64,000 nt of DNA, from NCBI GenBank assembly GCA_014879835.1, contig JACSRJ010000237.1:1-64000 (forward strand), read 5' to 3'. The notes under the pieces are model-generated. The model was given only the letters and a program-made list of their open reading frames with translations, searched no databases and was not told the origin of the DNA. Source of the DNA: Anaerolinea sp. (GTDB lineage Bacteria; Chloroflexota; Anaerolineae; Aggregatilineales; UBA2796). Position 1 is the stretch's first letter. Each line of letters starts with the position of its first letter. This document shows positions 43,642 through 52,075 of this stretch, one piece after another. A program made the position numbers and the translations under genes.

Positions 43642-44778
43642 ATGCGTGATCTATTTCTCCTCGATCCTGAGGTCGTGTTTTTGAATCATGGCTCTTTTGG
43701 GGCCTGCCCCCGCCCGGTCTTTGAAGCCTATCAGGATTGGCAGCGTCAACTGGAACGCCAGCCCGTAGAGTTTTTGGGGCGGCGCATTGAGGGACTGCTC
43801 GAAAAGGCGCGGTCTGATCTGGGCGTATTTGTAGGGGCCAAGCCCGAAAACCTGACTTTTGTCCACAACGCCACCGGGGCTATCAATATGGTCGCCCGCT
43901 CGCTGAACCTGCGTCCGGGGGAGGAAGTCCTGACCACCGATCACGAGTATGGCGCTTGTGATATGACATGGGATTACTTATGCGCTCAGTCGGGGGCGTC
44001 TTATGTGCGCGCCTCGATTCCCTTACCCATTTCGGGTGACGACGAATTTTTAGAGCGCCTATGGGCGGCCGTCACCCCCCGGACGCGGGTGATCTTCATC
44101 AGTCACCTGACCTCACCTACTGGCGTGATCTTTCCTGTGAAGGAAGTGTGCCGTAGAGCGCGAGAAGCGGGCATTGTCACGGTGATTGATGGAGCCCATG
44201 CGCCCGGTCAGCTTCCCCTTGATCTGGAGACGCTGGGTGCCGACTATTACACAGGAAACTTGCACAAATGGCTGAACGCACCCAAAGGATCAGCGCTGCT
44301 ATATGTGCGCCCAGAGCATCAGACAAGTTTGATCCCACTGGTGATCAGTTGGGGGTTCCAGCCCGGCGCAACGCTGGCGGCGCGCACCCAATGGATGGGT
44401 ACGGAAGACCCCTCCGCCTATCTCAGCGTGAGTGCTGCGATTGCTTTTCAGAACGCGCATGATTGGCCTTCGGTGAGAGCACGCTGCCATCAGTTGGCGG
44501 TGACATGGCGAGACAAAGGCTGCGCGCTGTATCAGCAGCCTCCCCTTGCGCCGGAGTCGTGGTTGGGGCAGATGGCTGCGATCCGACTACCAGAGCGGTA
44601 CACCGCAGATCAGGCACCGGAGATCAAGCGCCGTTTGTATGATGAATATCGGGTTGAAGTCCCAGTGATTGTGTGGGGGGATCGGGTGCTGGTGCGGGCG
44701 TCGTTTCAGGGGTACAACACCGCTGAAGACGGCGAAGCACTCCTTCAGGCGTTGTCGTCGGTGGCTCCAAAGGGTTGA
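43642..44778 (+). CDS. Class V aminotransferase (isopenicillin-N epimerase-like)
   Basis: 378 residues of fold-type I PLP enzyme: FLNHGSFGACPRPVFEAY at the N-terminus, FVHNATGAINMVARSL, DGAHAPGQLPLDLETLGADY (Asp), and the PLP lysine in YTGNLHKWLNAPKGSAL. This resembles isopenicillin-N epimerase or cysteine desulfurase-like proteins; the true substrate is unknown. It is 20 bases after the loader gene. Its 3' end overlaps the convergent hemerythrin gene by 34 bases. Confidence 0.9.
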   Translation: MRDLFLLDPEVVFLNHGSFGACPRPVFEAYQDWQRQLERQPVEFLGRRIEGLLEKARSDLGVFVGAKPENLTFVHNATGAINMVARSLNLRPGEEVLTTDHEYGACDMTWDYLCAQSGASYVRASIPLPISGDDEFLERLWAAVTPRTRVIFISHLTSPTGVIFPVKEVCRRAREAGIVTVIDGAHAPGQLPLDLETLGADYYTGNLHKWLNAPKGSALLYVRPEHQTSLIPLVISWGFQPGATLAARTQWMGTEDPSAYLSVSAAIAFQNAHDWPSVRARCHQLAVTWRDKGCALYQQPPLAPESWLGQMAAIRLPERYTADQAPEIKRRLYDEYRVEVPVIVWGDRVLVRASFQGYNTAEDGEALLQALSSVAPKG

Positions 44779-45278
44779 TCCCAGTGGGCATCGGAGGGGC
44801 GGTGTTGTTCACGAAAAAACCGCGAAAGGTGCTCATACTCCTGCCACTGGGCATCGGGTAGTTTTTCGCTGATCAGGGCATAAACTACCCGCTCCTCATG
44901 GCGGCAGTGATTGCGGAGGAATTCATAGATAGCATCAAAGCCTACTGTGAAGCGCGCATCGGAAGGGGAAAGCGCCAGAAGCTGGGCGACCTGTTCACGT
45001 AGTCGATGATGCTCACCCACAATTTGCGCCTCAAACTCGGCCCATTCAGGGATGTACGCTCGGCACAAGGGGAATAGAATCTCCTCCTCCTCACGCAGAT
45101 GGGCCAGCCCGTGCAGTTCCCAGAAGGCATGAAGTGCGGTGCTGATCTCGTCCACGCTGAGATCCCTAAGCGAATCGACGATCCAAAACTTGATTGCATC
45201 TGCTTCCTGAAGCAACCGCCGGTGATCTTCGATCAGGTTGCGCAGGGCTGGATGTTGCCAACCACTACCGGTACACAT
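44745..45278 (-). CDS. Hemerythrin-domain protein
   Basis: 177 residues, helical, with hemerythrin-like iron ligands spread as LIEDHRRLL, HLREEEEILFPL, IVGEHHRLREQV and NHCRHEERVVYALI. It probably binds a diiron centre and senses or stores oxygen or iron, or responds to nitrosative stress. ATG 45278 has GAGGAA upstream. Its last 34 bases overlap the convergent aminotransferase gene, so antisense effects are possible. Confidence 0.9.
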   Translation of the reverse strand: MCTGSGWQHPALRNLIEDHRRLLQEADAIKFWIVDSLRDLSVDEISTALHAFWELHGLAHLREEEEILFPLCRAYIPEWAEFEAQIVGEHHRLREQVAQLLALSPSDARFTVGFDAIYEFLRNHCRHEERVVYALISEKLPDAQWQEYEHLSRFFREQHRPSDAHWDQPFGATDDNA

Positions 45279-45460
45279 GTTGGGTTCCTCGCAGATGTGC
45301 TAAATCCACCACTTACAACAAAGAATGAGTCTTCTGCTTCCCCATTTGCATTCACTATAAAGGATTTCATCCCCCTACAGCGTGAAGGAATCCCCAAAAA
45401 TTACCTAACATTGCCTGCACAAACCATTAAAATCCGCTCAGGCTCACCTTTTACCGGGCA

Positions 45461-45493
45461 AAAAATCCCCCTACATCGGCGAATGTAGGGGGA
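45461..45493 (-). terminator. Rho-independent terminator of DUF420-like gene
   Basis: On the minus strand, an 11-bp perfect stem (arms 45483-45493 and 45466-45476, 6-nt loop) is followed by a U-tract (the A-run at 45461-45465 on the plus strand). Textbook intrinsic terminator. Confidence 0.85.
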
Positions 45494-45520
45494 AAGACAA
45501 ACGCTCACGGTTAAATCGGC

Positions 45521-46201
45521 TTAGCCACCGCTTTGGGTAGGAGCCGGAGTGGCCGCGGGCTCAACCTCCGGGGTGGCTTCAGCGGTAGCCTCAACAGTGG
45601 CTTCTGGGGTGGCTTCGGGGGTACCTTCAGGCTGCGCTTCGCCTGTGGACTCTACCGTGGCCTCGACAGTTGCTTCAGGTGTCGCTTCGGGCGTCGCTAC
45701 CGTGGTTGTATCCGCAGGCACACCCATAAATGGTACACCATACCAATTGATATAGGTCAACACCCCTAATGTCGCTGCGAGCAACCAGCAGGCGAGGGTG
45801 AGACGCATCCACGGTTTGATCGGCTCAAAGCGCAGGAACCGAGGCAGACGATACTCAAACCACATACGAATCACCAGAATTGTGCCCAAAATCTGAGCAA
45901 GTCCGCCAAAGAGCAGATGCACCGAAGGGGTGAGGATGCCCGGATCATTGAGTTTGTCCGGAACACTCGGAGCCACAAAGTTCCGATAGGAAACCGACAT
46001 AATGACACCGATCAAAACCCAGTTGACGATCACAATGGTGGTCATCATGTATTTATGATGGGGCACAAACAGTTTGCGGCGCGCAAAGATGAACCCCAAG
46101 ATCATCCCTGGCACGATCATCAACAGGTATGCAACCAGCGTAATATCTGCACCAAGATATGCCTTTGTGCCTAAGAATCCTGCAGCGGTTCTGAGGTCCA
46201 T
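45521..46201 (-). CDS. DUF420-like membrane protein with TPEATVEAT tail
   Basis: 226 residues. About four TM helices (ITLVAYLLMIVPGMILGFIF, MMTTIVIVNWVLIGVIMSV, LLFGGLAQILGTILVIRMW, LTLACWLLAATLGVLTYI), with HHKYMMTT and HLLFGG histidines, resemble DUF420/CtaM-like proteins linked to cytochrome oxidase maturation. The last ~60 residues are a low-complexity TPEATVEATVES tail, likely extracytoplasmic. No oxidase genes are adjacent, so that role is unconfirmed. Ended by the terminator at 45461. Confidence 0.75.
   Translation of the reverse strand: MDLRTAAGFLGTKAYLGADITLVAYLLMIVPGMILGFIFARRKLFVPHHKYMMTTIVIVNWVLIGVIMSVSYRNFVAPSVPDKLNDPGILTPSVHLLFGGLAQILGTILVIRMWFEYRLPRFLRFEPIKPWMRLTLACWLLAATLGVLTYINWYGVPFMGVPADTTTVATPEATPEATVEATVESTGEAQPEGTPEATPEATVEATAEATPEVEPAATPAPTQSGG
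45534..45705 (-). repeat. In-frame TPEATVEAT coding repeat
   Basis: Degenerate tandem repeat encoding the C-terminal tail of the DUF420-like protein. The same kind of linker (TPEPTVEATAEATVEA) occurs in the YceI protein gene at about 21720-21765, showing a linker shared between unrelated exported proteins. Confidence 0.7.
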
Positions 46202-46433
46202 GAAGTACCATCCCCCTTTGTGTTGAACTTGAGTTGAGCCGTTGGCAATAGATTGTATTCACCCCTTTCAGAGATGCAACTTGCCTGACGCGAACCCAAC
46301 GCCAAGCCGACGCTCTCACCTCCTTTTCACAAACGCGACTCGACAGCGCCCCTATGAGAGGGTATGCTTTTACCCTGCGAAAACACAAATAGCACCTCTC
46401 CCAGATGTAACGTGAGGTTGTACGGAGGATAAG

Positions 46434-47855
46434 TTGAAGATTTCTCGCATATTCGGTGTAATGGGCCTGTTCTGCGTGGCGCTGGTATTGATGGTAGCGC
46501 CCAATGTAGGGCATGTAGGCGCGCAGGGCAATCAGACCCCGGCAATTGTGATCATTACCGCTACGCCTCAGGGTGGCGGGACTGGCGGCACAGAAGTTCA
46601 GCCCCCAACGGCTGATCCGGCTGCAACTGCTGCCCCCCGTGAATGGGAAGCGCTCAATGTTGCCCGCAGTTATCTGTCCAAGAAGATCAACAAGAACCTG
46701 AAGTACGTCACCAGTTGGACGTGGGACTTGATGATGTTCCCAGATACTTCACTGGGCTGCCCGGCGCAGGGTGAGTCTCCACTCAAGGGTGACACCGCTG
46801 GTTATCGGATCACCATTCAACCTTTGGGGGATAGCAACGTCTATGAGCTTCGGGTGAAATTCGACCTGACCAAAGTCTTTGACTGCGGTATCGCTGGCAC
46901 CGGGGCCACTGCTGGCGGTTCACCCATCACTGGGCCTGTGGCTACGGGCAGTTTTGAACTGGGTGGACATGCCAAAGAACTGAATGCCGAAACAGTGCAG
47001 CGCATGAAGGAATCCAAGATGCGCTGGGTCAAAAAGCAGGTGCGTGATGGCAGCGGTCCCGCTTACATCAGCGCCGCCAAGGCCGCTGGCTTTAAGATTC
47101 TGCTGGGCGTGGTGGGTGACAAGAATCAGGTCATGAATGACGCCTATCTGGATCAGTATGCGGCGTGGCTCGCCAGCCTTGCTCAGGCAGGTGCAGATGC
47201 CATTGAAGTTTGGAACGAACAGAACCTTGACCGTGAATGGCTCAACGGGCAGATCAGCCCTCAGCAGTATGTAAAGATGCTGGAGAAGGCTTACAAAGCG
47301 ATCAAGGCAGCCAACCCGAACACTATGGTTATCAGCGGCGCACCCGCCCCGACAGGCGGCGCAGCCGGTGGAAAATCCGCTGCCTTCTGGAATGACGATG
47401 TGTACATGGCCGAAATGGCGGCCGCAGGTGCAGGTCAGTTTGCCGACTGCATCGGTCTGCACTACAACGAGGGCATTGTCAGCCCCAATCAGGCCAGCGG
47501 CGACCCCCGCGACAGCTATCCTACCCGCTACTTTGCGACCATGCTTGATCGCGGTCTGGCCAGCTTCCCCGGCAAGGTTGCCTGCTTCACAGAACTGGGC
47601 TTCCTGACTCCTGAAGGGTATGGGGCCCTGCCTGCGGGCTTTGCATGGGCACAGAATGTGACTATCGCCCAACAAGCGCAGTGGCTTGCCGAAGCGGTGG
47701 TACGTTCAGCCTCCAGTGGCAAGGTGCGGATGATGATCGTGTGGAACGTAGACTTCCCTCTGTATGATGGCGGTGACCCACAAGCGGGTTACGCGATCAT
47801 CCGTCGGGATCGTTCCTGCCCTGCCTGCGCGAAGCTGGCGTCGGTCATCCCCTAA
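46434..47855 (+). CDS. Secreted clan-A-like glycoside hydrolase with N-terminal accessory domain
   Basis: 473 residues from TTG 46434 (MKISRIFGVMGLF), chosen for GGAGG upstream and the signal peptide ending near HVGAQG. Residues ~55-155 form an accessory domain (ALNVARSYLSKKINKNL). Residues ~170-460 look like a (beta/alpha)8 barrel with acid/base Glu in EVWNEQNLD and nucleophile Glu in VACFTELGF, as in GH39/GH5-like enzymes. The C-terminus carries CPAC. Extracellular polysaccharide substrate unknown. Confidence 0.75.
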   Translation: MKISRIFGVMGLFCVALVLMVAPNVGHVGAQGNQTPAIVIITATPQGGGTGGTEVQPPTADPAATAAPREWEALNVARSYLSKKINKNLKYVTSWTWDLMMFPDTSLGCPAQGESPLKGDTAGYRITIQPLGDSNVYELRVKFDLTKVFDCGIAGTGATAGGSPITGPVATGSFELGGHAKELNAETVQRMKESKMRWVKKQVRDGSGPAYISAAKAAGFKILLGVVGDKNQVMNDAYLDQYAAWLASLAQAGADAIEVWNEQNLDREWLNGQISPQQYVKMLEKAYKAIKAANPNTMVISGAPAPTGGAAGGKSAAFWNDDVYMAEMAAAGAGQFADCIGLHYNEGIVSPNQASGDPRDSYPTRYFATMLDRGLASFPGKVACFTELGFLTPEGYGALPAGFAWAQNVTIAQQAQWLAEAVVRSASSGKVRMMIVWNVDFPLYDGGDPQAGYAIIRRDRSCPACAKLASVIP

Positions 47856-47866
47856 AACTGAAGTGA

Positions 47867-47898
47867 GCGCGCCCTCATCTCTGAAGAGAAGGGCGCGC
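47867..47898. terminator. GC-rich hairpin after glycosidase gene
   Basis: GCGCGCCCT (47867-47875) pairs perfectly with AGGGCGCGC (47890-47898). First of three hairpins between convergent genes; no U-tract. Confidence 0.5.
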
Positions 47899-47917
47899 CA
47901 AAACTACCGATGAATCG

Positions 47918-47946
47918 AACGGACACGCTTGTGGCGCGTCCGTTTT
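47918..47946 (+). terminator. Intrinsic terminator of glycosidase gene
   Basis: The arms AACGGACACGC (47918-47928) and 47934-47944 pair at 10 of 11 positions around a 5-nt loop, and TTTT (47943-47946) follows. Second of the three hairpins. Confidence 0.65.
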
Positions 47947-47966
47947 GGGTTACTCAGGGACTGCGA

Positions 47967-47986
47967 TCCACCCACCTCACGGTGGA
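47967..47986 (-). terminator. Hairpin downstream of WD40 gene
   Basis: TCCACC (47967-47972) pairs with GGTGGA (47981-47986), 14 bases past the minus-strand WD40 stop. Weak evidence alone. Confidence 0.35.
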
Positions 47987-47999
47987 CGGACCGGACGGC

Positions 48000-49526
48000 T
48001 CACTTCAACGCAAAAATGCGTACCGCGCCTTCTTCAGAGCCTGATGCGAGCATGGTTTGGTCGCTGCTCCAGACCAGATCAGTCACGGTTGCGTTGGCGT
48101 TGTCCAACAGCACCAAAAGCTTTCCACTTTTGACCTCATAGACTGCAACCCCGCCGGAATTTGATCCGAGGGCGATCAAAGTGCTGTCAGGGCTGAAAGC
48201 GATCTCCACGATGTACTGTCTTGTGGTCTCCAGTTTGGTTAAGAGTTCACCCGTGTGCGGATTGTGCAAAGTAACCTGTGTGGCATTGGGAGTCACCGTG
48301 GCCAGAACGCTGCCATCTGGGCTGTAACCAAAAACTCTCCGATTACCGAGGATGCTTGCAGTAGTTTCAGCGATGACAGGACTGAAGTGCAGTTCTTTTC
48401 CCCCAAGCACATCCCACAGGTAAAGATTCCAGTCACGGGTGGCAATCGCCAGTGTCGTCTGATCAGGCGTAAAATCAAGGCTAAAGACCTGATCGATATG
48501 TCCCACCGGGCGGGTGATTTCCTCTGCTAATTGGGCATCCCACAGCGCCGCGGAGGAAGGTTGATAAACGGCCGCGATGGTTTCACCATCAGGGCTGTAG
48601 GCGACATCAAGGACAGGCAACACCCCACTGGATGCTTCCTTGAGGATCGCCCCAGTGGTTGCATCCCACAACCGGAGGATACCTCTCGAATGCCCAGTCA
48701 CGATGGTCTTGCCATCCGGACTGAAAGCCACCGCGTAAGGGGCCTCCAGATTCTTGCCCTCGGCGTTTTTGTTCAGGTTCAGGATTTCTTTCTGATCGGC
48801 TACATTCCACAACCGAAGGCTGTTATCACGGGCAACTGTTGCGAGCGTCTTGCCATCAGGGCTGAAGGCTGCGTCTCGGGCGGCGGCGGTATGCCCCTCT
48901 AGGTTGCCCACTGCATCCAGCGTTTTGAGGTCAAAAAGCTGCACAATGTAATTGCTCAGAGTCACTGCGACATATTGACCATCGGGGCTGATGGCCATGC
49001 CCCCATCGGTGGCGAAGCGTCCTTCAATAGTCTTTCGGATCGTCTTCTCGCTGAGATCATAAAAGATGACCCCTTTGGTGCTGGAGACCATCACGAGGTA
49101 AGTGCTGTCAGGGGTGAAACGCAAAAGATCGATCCCACTGGTGACTTGGGTATCCTGAACCAATTCGCGGGTGTTAGCATCATACACAACCACCTGACCA
49201 GAACCGCTGATCGCCAAAAGGCTGCCATCAGGACTCAAATCCATAGCGCGCACAACCGCGTTGGGATCAATCAGAGGGGGTTCGGATTCAGTGTTAAGTG
49301 CGGTGGACTCGTAAAAGAACACGCCCACCCCGCCCCCCAACAAAATTGTCTTGCCATCTGGCGAAAACTCGACATGTTCAAGGGTGCCCCGTCCCAAACG
49401 AAAAACTTCTTCCAGCGTGGAGGCATTCGCAGCGCTGATAGGCTGCCGGGTGCTCTGAGCATACGCTGGCAGGGCCGCAAGGACCATCAGCAGCACTGCA
49501 ACCAAGATTGAAGCGATTCGTTTCAT
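48000..49526 (-). CDS. Secreted WD40 beta-propeller protein
   Basis: 508 residues from ATG 49526 (MKRIASILVAVLLMVLAALP; signal peptide cut after YAQ), with AAAGGA upstream. The rest is WD40-like repeats: FSPDGKT occurs repeatedly with LRLWNVADQ, LRLWDATTG, ALWDAQLAE, LYLWDVLGG. Such propellers act as binding platforms; no enzyme domain is present. Predicted extracytoplasmic, which is less usual for WD40 proteins. Partner unknown. Confidence 0.88.
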   Translation of the reverse strand: MKRIASILVAVLLMVLAALPAYAQSTRQPISAANASTLEEVFRLGRGTLEHVEFSPDGKTILLGGGVGVFFYESTALNTESEPPLIDPNAVVRAMDLSPDGSLLAISGSGQVVVYDANTRELVQDTQVTSGIDLLRFTPDSTYLVMVSSTKGVIFYDLSEKTIRKTIEGRFATDGGMAISPDGQYVAVTLSNYIVQLFDLKTLDAVGNLEGHTAAARDAAFSPDGKTLATVARDNSLRLWNVADQKEILNLNKNAEGKNLEAPYAVAFSPDGKTIVTGHSRGILRLWDATTGAILKEASSGVLPVLDVAYSPDGETIAAVYQPSSAALWDAQLAEEITRPVGHIDQVFSLDFTPDQTTLAIATRDWNLYLWDVLGGKELHFSPVIAETTASILGNRRVFGYSPDGSVLATVTPNATQVTLHNPHTGELLTKLETTRQYIVEIAFSPDSTLIALGSNSGGVAVYEVKSGKLLVLLDNANATVTDLVWSSDQTMLASGSEEGAVRIFALK

Positions 49527-49796
49527 CGTATCCCGTCCTTTCTGCAAAGTTGTTCACTTGTGCCATGCCCTCAAACATGGGGGCGGCAAAAATCCATTTG
49601 GTGAATATTTTCACGCATTCGGCATTAGGGGACAAGTTGCAGGGAAGGTCTGATCAGGACATTTTTTGAGTATACTGAAGTGAACGGGCTGGTGGGCTTT
49701 CGCCTTTGGTGAGGTGTTAAAGCCGCCGATACCCTGTCTCCTCAGTTTTTTCAAAGGTTATTCAAGTCTATAGTTTCGTCACAGGGGGATACGATC

Positions 49797-50543
49797 ATGC
49801 CATTTATCCGTACCACCAGACAGTACCGCATCCGCACCGCCGCTCTCATCGGAGTCGCCGTGAGTGTTTTCGGCTTGGCTCTGATGAGCAGTTTTGCCAG
49901 CCACCCTGTCGACGCGGCTGGCGCTCAAACCGCCACCCGGGTCAGCCCTATCCCGCTTGATCCAGATCAGGGATCGGGGACGGGTGCCGTGTTTGAGGCT
50001 TTCCTTAGCCCCCATCAGGAAGGCGGGGAAGAATCCGACACCCCTTCGATAACCCCTGCTCAGTTCCGTTCTACAGCGCCTTCTGTGCCTCGCAATGAGC
50101 GGCCTTCGCGGGGGCATGGGGTTGTTGAGTTCACCAAAGACCTGAGCAAGGCTTATGTTTATCTTTCGGTGAAGGGTGTCAAACTAGAGGACATCAACAT
50201 GCTGCACTTACATTGTGGGCGTCCGGGCCAGCTTGGCCCGATTCTGGTTGATTTTTCCCTGATCGGGGATGTGAAAGAGATGCTTGCCAGCGGCACCATG
50301 ATGGTTGAAGTGACCAACGAACTGATCGTTGCCACGGCCAGTCATGGTATGGGCATTGTGGGCGCGTTCACCGCGGGTTGCCCTATCGTCCAGACTATCC
50401 CTAATGATCGGGTAAAAACGGTCGCGGGCATGAAAGTGATTGCGCAGCAAGGTGAACTGTACTTTAACCTTCACACCAAAGGGCAAACCTACTTTGGTGA
50501 TATTCGCGGGCAGCTTGAGCCAGTAACCTTGCCTAACGAATAG
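49797..50543 (+). CDS. Secreted CHRD-domain protein
   Basis: 248 residues. Signal peptide ~1-40 (AALIGVAVSVFGLALMSSFA). The C-terminal ~145 residues look like a CHRD domain: HGVVEFTKDLSKAYVYLSVK, DINMLHLHCGRPGQLGPILV and a late ELYFNLHTKGQTYFGDIRGQ. CHRD domains occur in chordin and in bacterial secreted proteins; function unknown. Monocistronic, ended by a hairpin at 50570. Confidence 0.85.
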   Translation: MPFIRTTRQYRIRTAALIGVAVSVFGLALMSSFASHPVDAAGAQTATRVSPIPLDPDQGSGTGAVFEAFLSPHQEGGEESDTPSITPAQFRSTAPSVPRNERPSRGHGVVEFTKDLSKAYVYLSVKGVKLEDINMLHLHCGRPGQLGPILVDFSLIGDVKEMLASGTMMVEVTNELIVATASHGMGIVGAFTAGCPIVQTIPNDRVKTVAGMKVIAQQGELYFNLHTKGQTYFGDIRGQLEPVTLPNE

Positions 50544-50569
50544 GTCATCAAGGCGATAGGGGAAACGAA

Positions 50570-50599
50570 GGGCAGCCCGCAAAGCGCATTGGGCTGCCC
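50570..50599. terminator. Hairpin terminator between CHRD and XDH-like genes
   Basis: GGGCAGCCC (50570-50578) pairs perfectly with GGGCTGCCC (50591-50599). It sits between convergent genes, with a short T-run (ATTTG) on the plus strand. Confidence 0.6.
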
Positions 50600-50641
50600 A
50601 TTTGATCGGTGCTTGGAAGACGACTTTAGGGAAAGTACGAA

Positions 50642-52069
50642 TCAGGTCTTTTCGCGTTGAAGTTCTGCCGCGTGCTGGATGGCCTCCACAATCTTGTAGT
50701 ATCCGGTGCAGCGGCAGAGATTGCCCGTGATACTCTCCTCAACCTGAGTCCGGGTTGGTTCGGGCTGTTCTTCAAGCAGTTTTGCCCCCGCCATCACAAA
50801 GCCGGGGGTACAGTAGCCGCACTGCACTGCGCCCTTTTCCACAAACGCCTGCTGGATTGGGTGCAAGGTATCGCCGTTGGCTAAACCTTCTACCGTGACA
50901 ATGTCTGCACCGTGCGCACGCGGGGCCGGCACCAAACACGACATAACTGCTGCCCCATCCAGAAAAACCGTGCAAGCGCCGCACTCACCCTCCGCACAGC
51001 CTTCCTTTGTGCCCGTCAAGTGGGCATCCTCACGCAGGGCCCGAAGCAAAGTCTTATGGTTAGCCCCGCGCAGGCTGTAGGCTTTGCCGTTGATGGTCAC
51101 CTCAATCGTTTGTTCATTGTGTTCTACCGGCTCAGAAAGGGCAGTTTCAGGAGTCAGGCGTCCTTGCTGTGATCCCCACAACATGGCTGGATGCGCAGGC
51201 AGGGAATCGCGCTCTGTGCCTGCACGCAAGGCCCGAAGGGCCCGCGCCACCAACACTTTGATCATCTCTGTCCGGTATTGGGCCGTGCTGCGCACATCAT
51301 CGATAGGTGATGGGGTGATCGACGCCAATCGCGCTGCCTCTTGAATCACCTGATTGTTGATGGGTTTACCCATCAAATATTCCTCTGCCACCGGAACCCG
51401 AATCACCGTTGGAGCCACGCTCCCTAGTGTGATCGTCGCACGGGTGATCTGCTCCTGCTCTAGGCGCAAAATCACGGTGACATTCACCACGGAGATCGCT
51501 TGCGCCCGACGTAAGCCTAATTTGAGGAAGAGTCCACGCTCGGTTTCGGACATCGCGGGCAGGGTGATCGCGCTGAGGAGTTCATCGGGGCGCATCACTG
51601 TCTTGCGCACCCCTAAATAGAAATCACGAAGGGGGATGCTCCGTTCGCCGCTGAGCGAGCTGAGGGTAACTGAAGCCCCTAAGGCCAGCAAGGGTGAGAT
51701 GGTATCATTGGCTGGGCTGGCCGTGATCAGATTGCCTGCGACCGTGGCCCGGTTCCGAATCTGGGGTGCGCCTACCTCCCATGAGGCTTGCGCGAGGGGC
51801 AGGGCCCGTTCCCGGATGAGTGTGCTGCCCACCACTTGGTTATGGGTGACCAGCGCCCCAAGGCGAATCTCATCACCGTAACGACTGATCTCATCCAACC
51901 CACGCACCCTTGAGAGATCGATCAGGGTCTCCACACCGGGACGCTGGTGGCGTTCCATTTCCAGCAGGAGATCCGTTCCACCTGCCACAATCCGCGCCTT
52001 GTCCCCGTGCTGAGCCAGCAGTTCAAGCGCCTCTCCGATGGTACTGACGCTGTAATAGTGAGTCCACAT
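50642..52069 (-). CDS. Xanthine-dehydrogenase family FAD/[2Fe-2S] fusion protein
   Basis: 475 residues. Residues ~1-300 are the FAD-binding (CoxM/XdhB) subunit: RIVAGGTDLLLEM, GAPQIRNRATVAGNLITASP, and a CO-dehydrogenase flavoprotein C-terminal part. Residues ~325-475 are the two-[2Fe-2S] (CoxS) subunit, with KEGCAEGECGACTVF and VQCGYCTPGF...NLCRCTGY. The order FAD then FeS is the reverse of classic fused xanthine dehydrogenases. It needs a molybdenum subunit, which is absent here. Six bases after the ParB-like gene. Confidence 0.9.
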   Translation of the reverse strand: MWTHYYSVSTIGEALELLAQHGDKARIVAGGTDLLLEMERHQRPGVETLIDLSRVRGLDEISRYGDEIRLGALVTHNQVVGSTLIRERALPLAQASWEVGAPQIRNRATVAGNLITASPANDTISPLLALGASVTLSSLSGERSIPLRDFYLGVRKTVMRPDELLSAITLPAMSETERGLFLKLGLRRAQAISVVNVTVILRLEQEQITRATITLGSVAPTVIRVPVAEEYLMGKPINNQVIQEAARLASITPSPIDDVRSTAQYRTEMIKVLVARALRALRAGTERDSLPAHPAMLWGSQQGRLTPETALSEPVEHNEQTIEVTINGKAYSLRGANHKTLLRALREDAHLTGTKEGCAEGECGACTVFLDGAAVMSCLVPAPRAHGADIVTVEGLANGDTLHPIQQAFVEKGAVQCGYCTPGFVMAGAKLLEEQPEPTRTQVEESITGNLCRCTGYYKIVEAIQHAAELQREKT

Positions 52070-52075
52070 GGGTGA

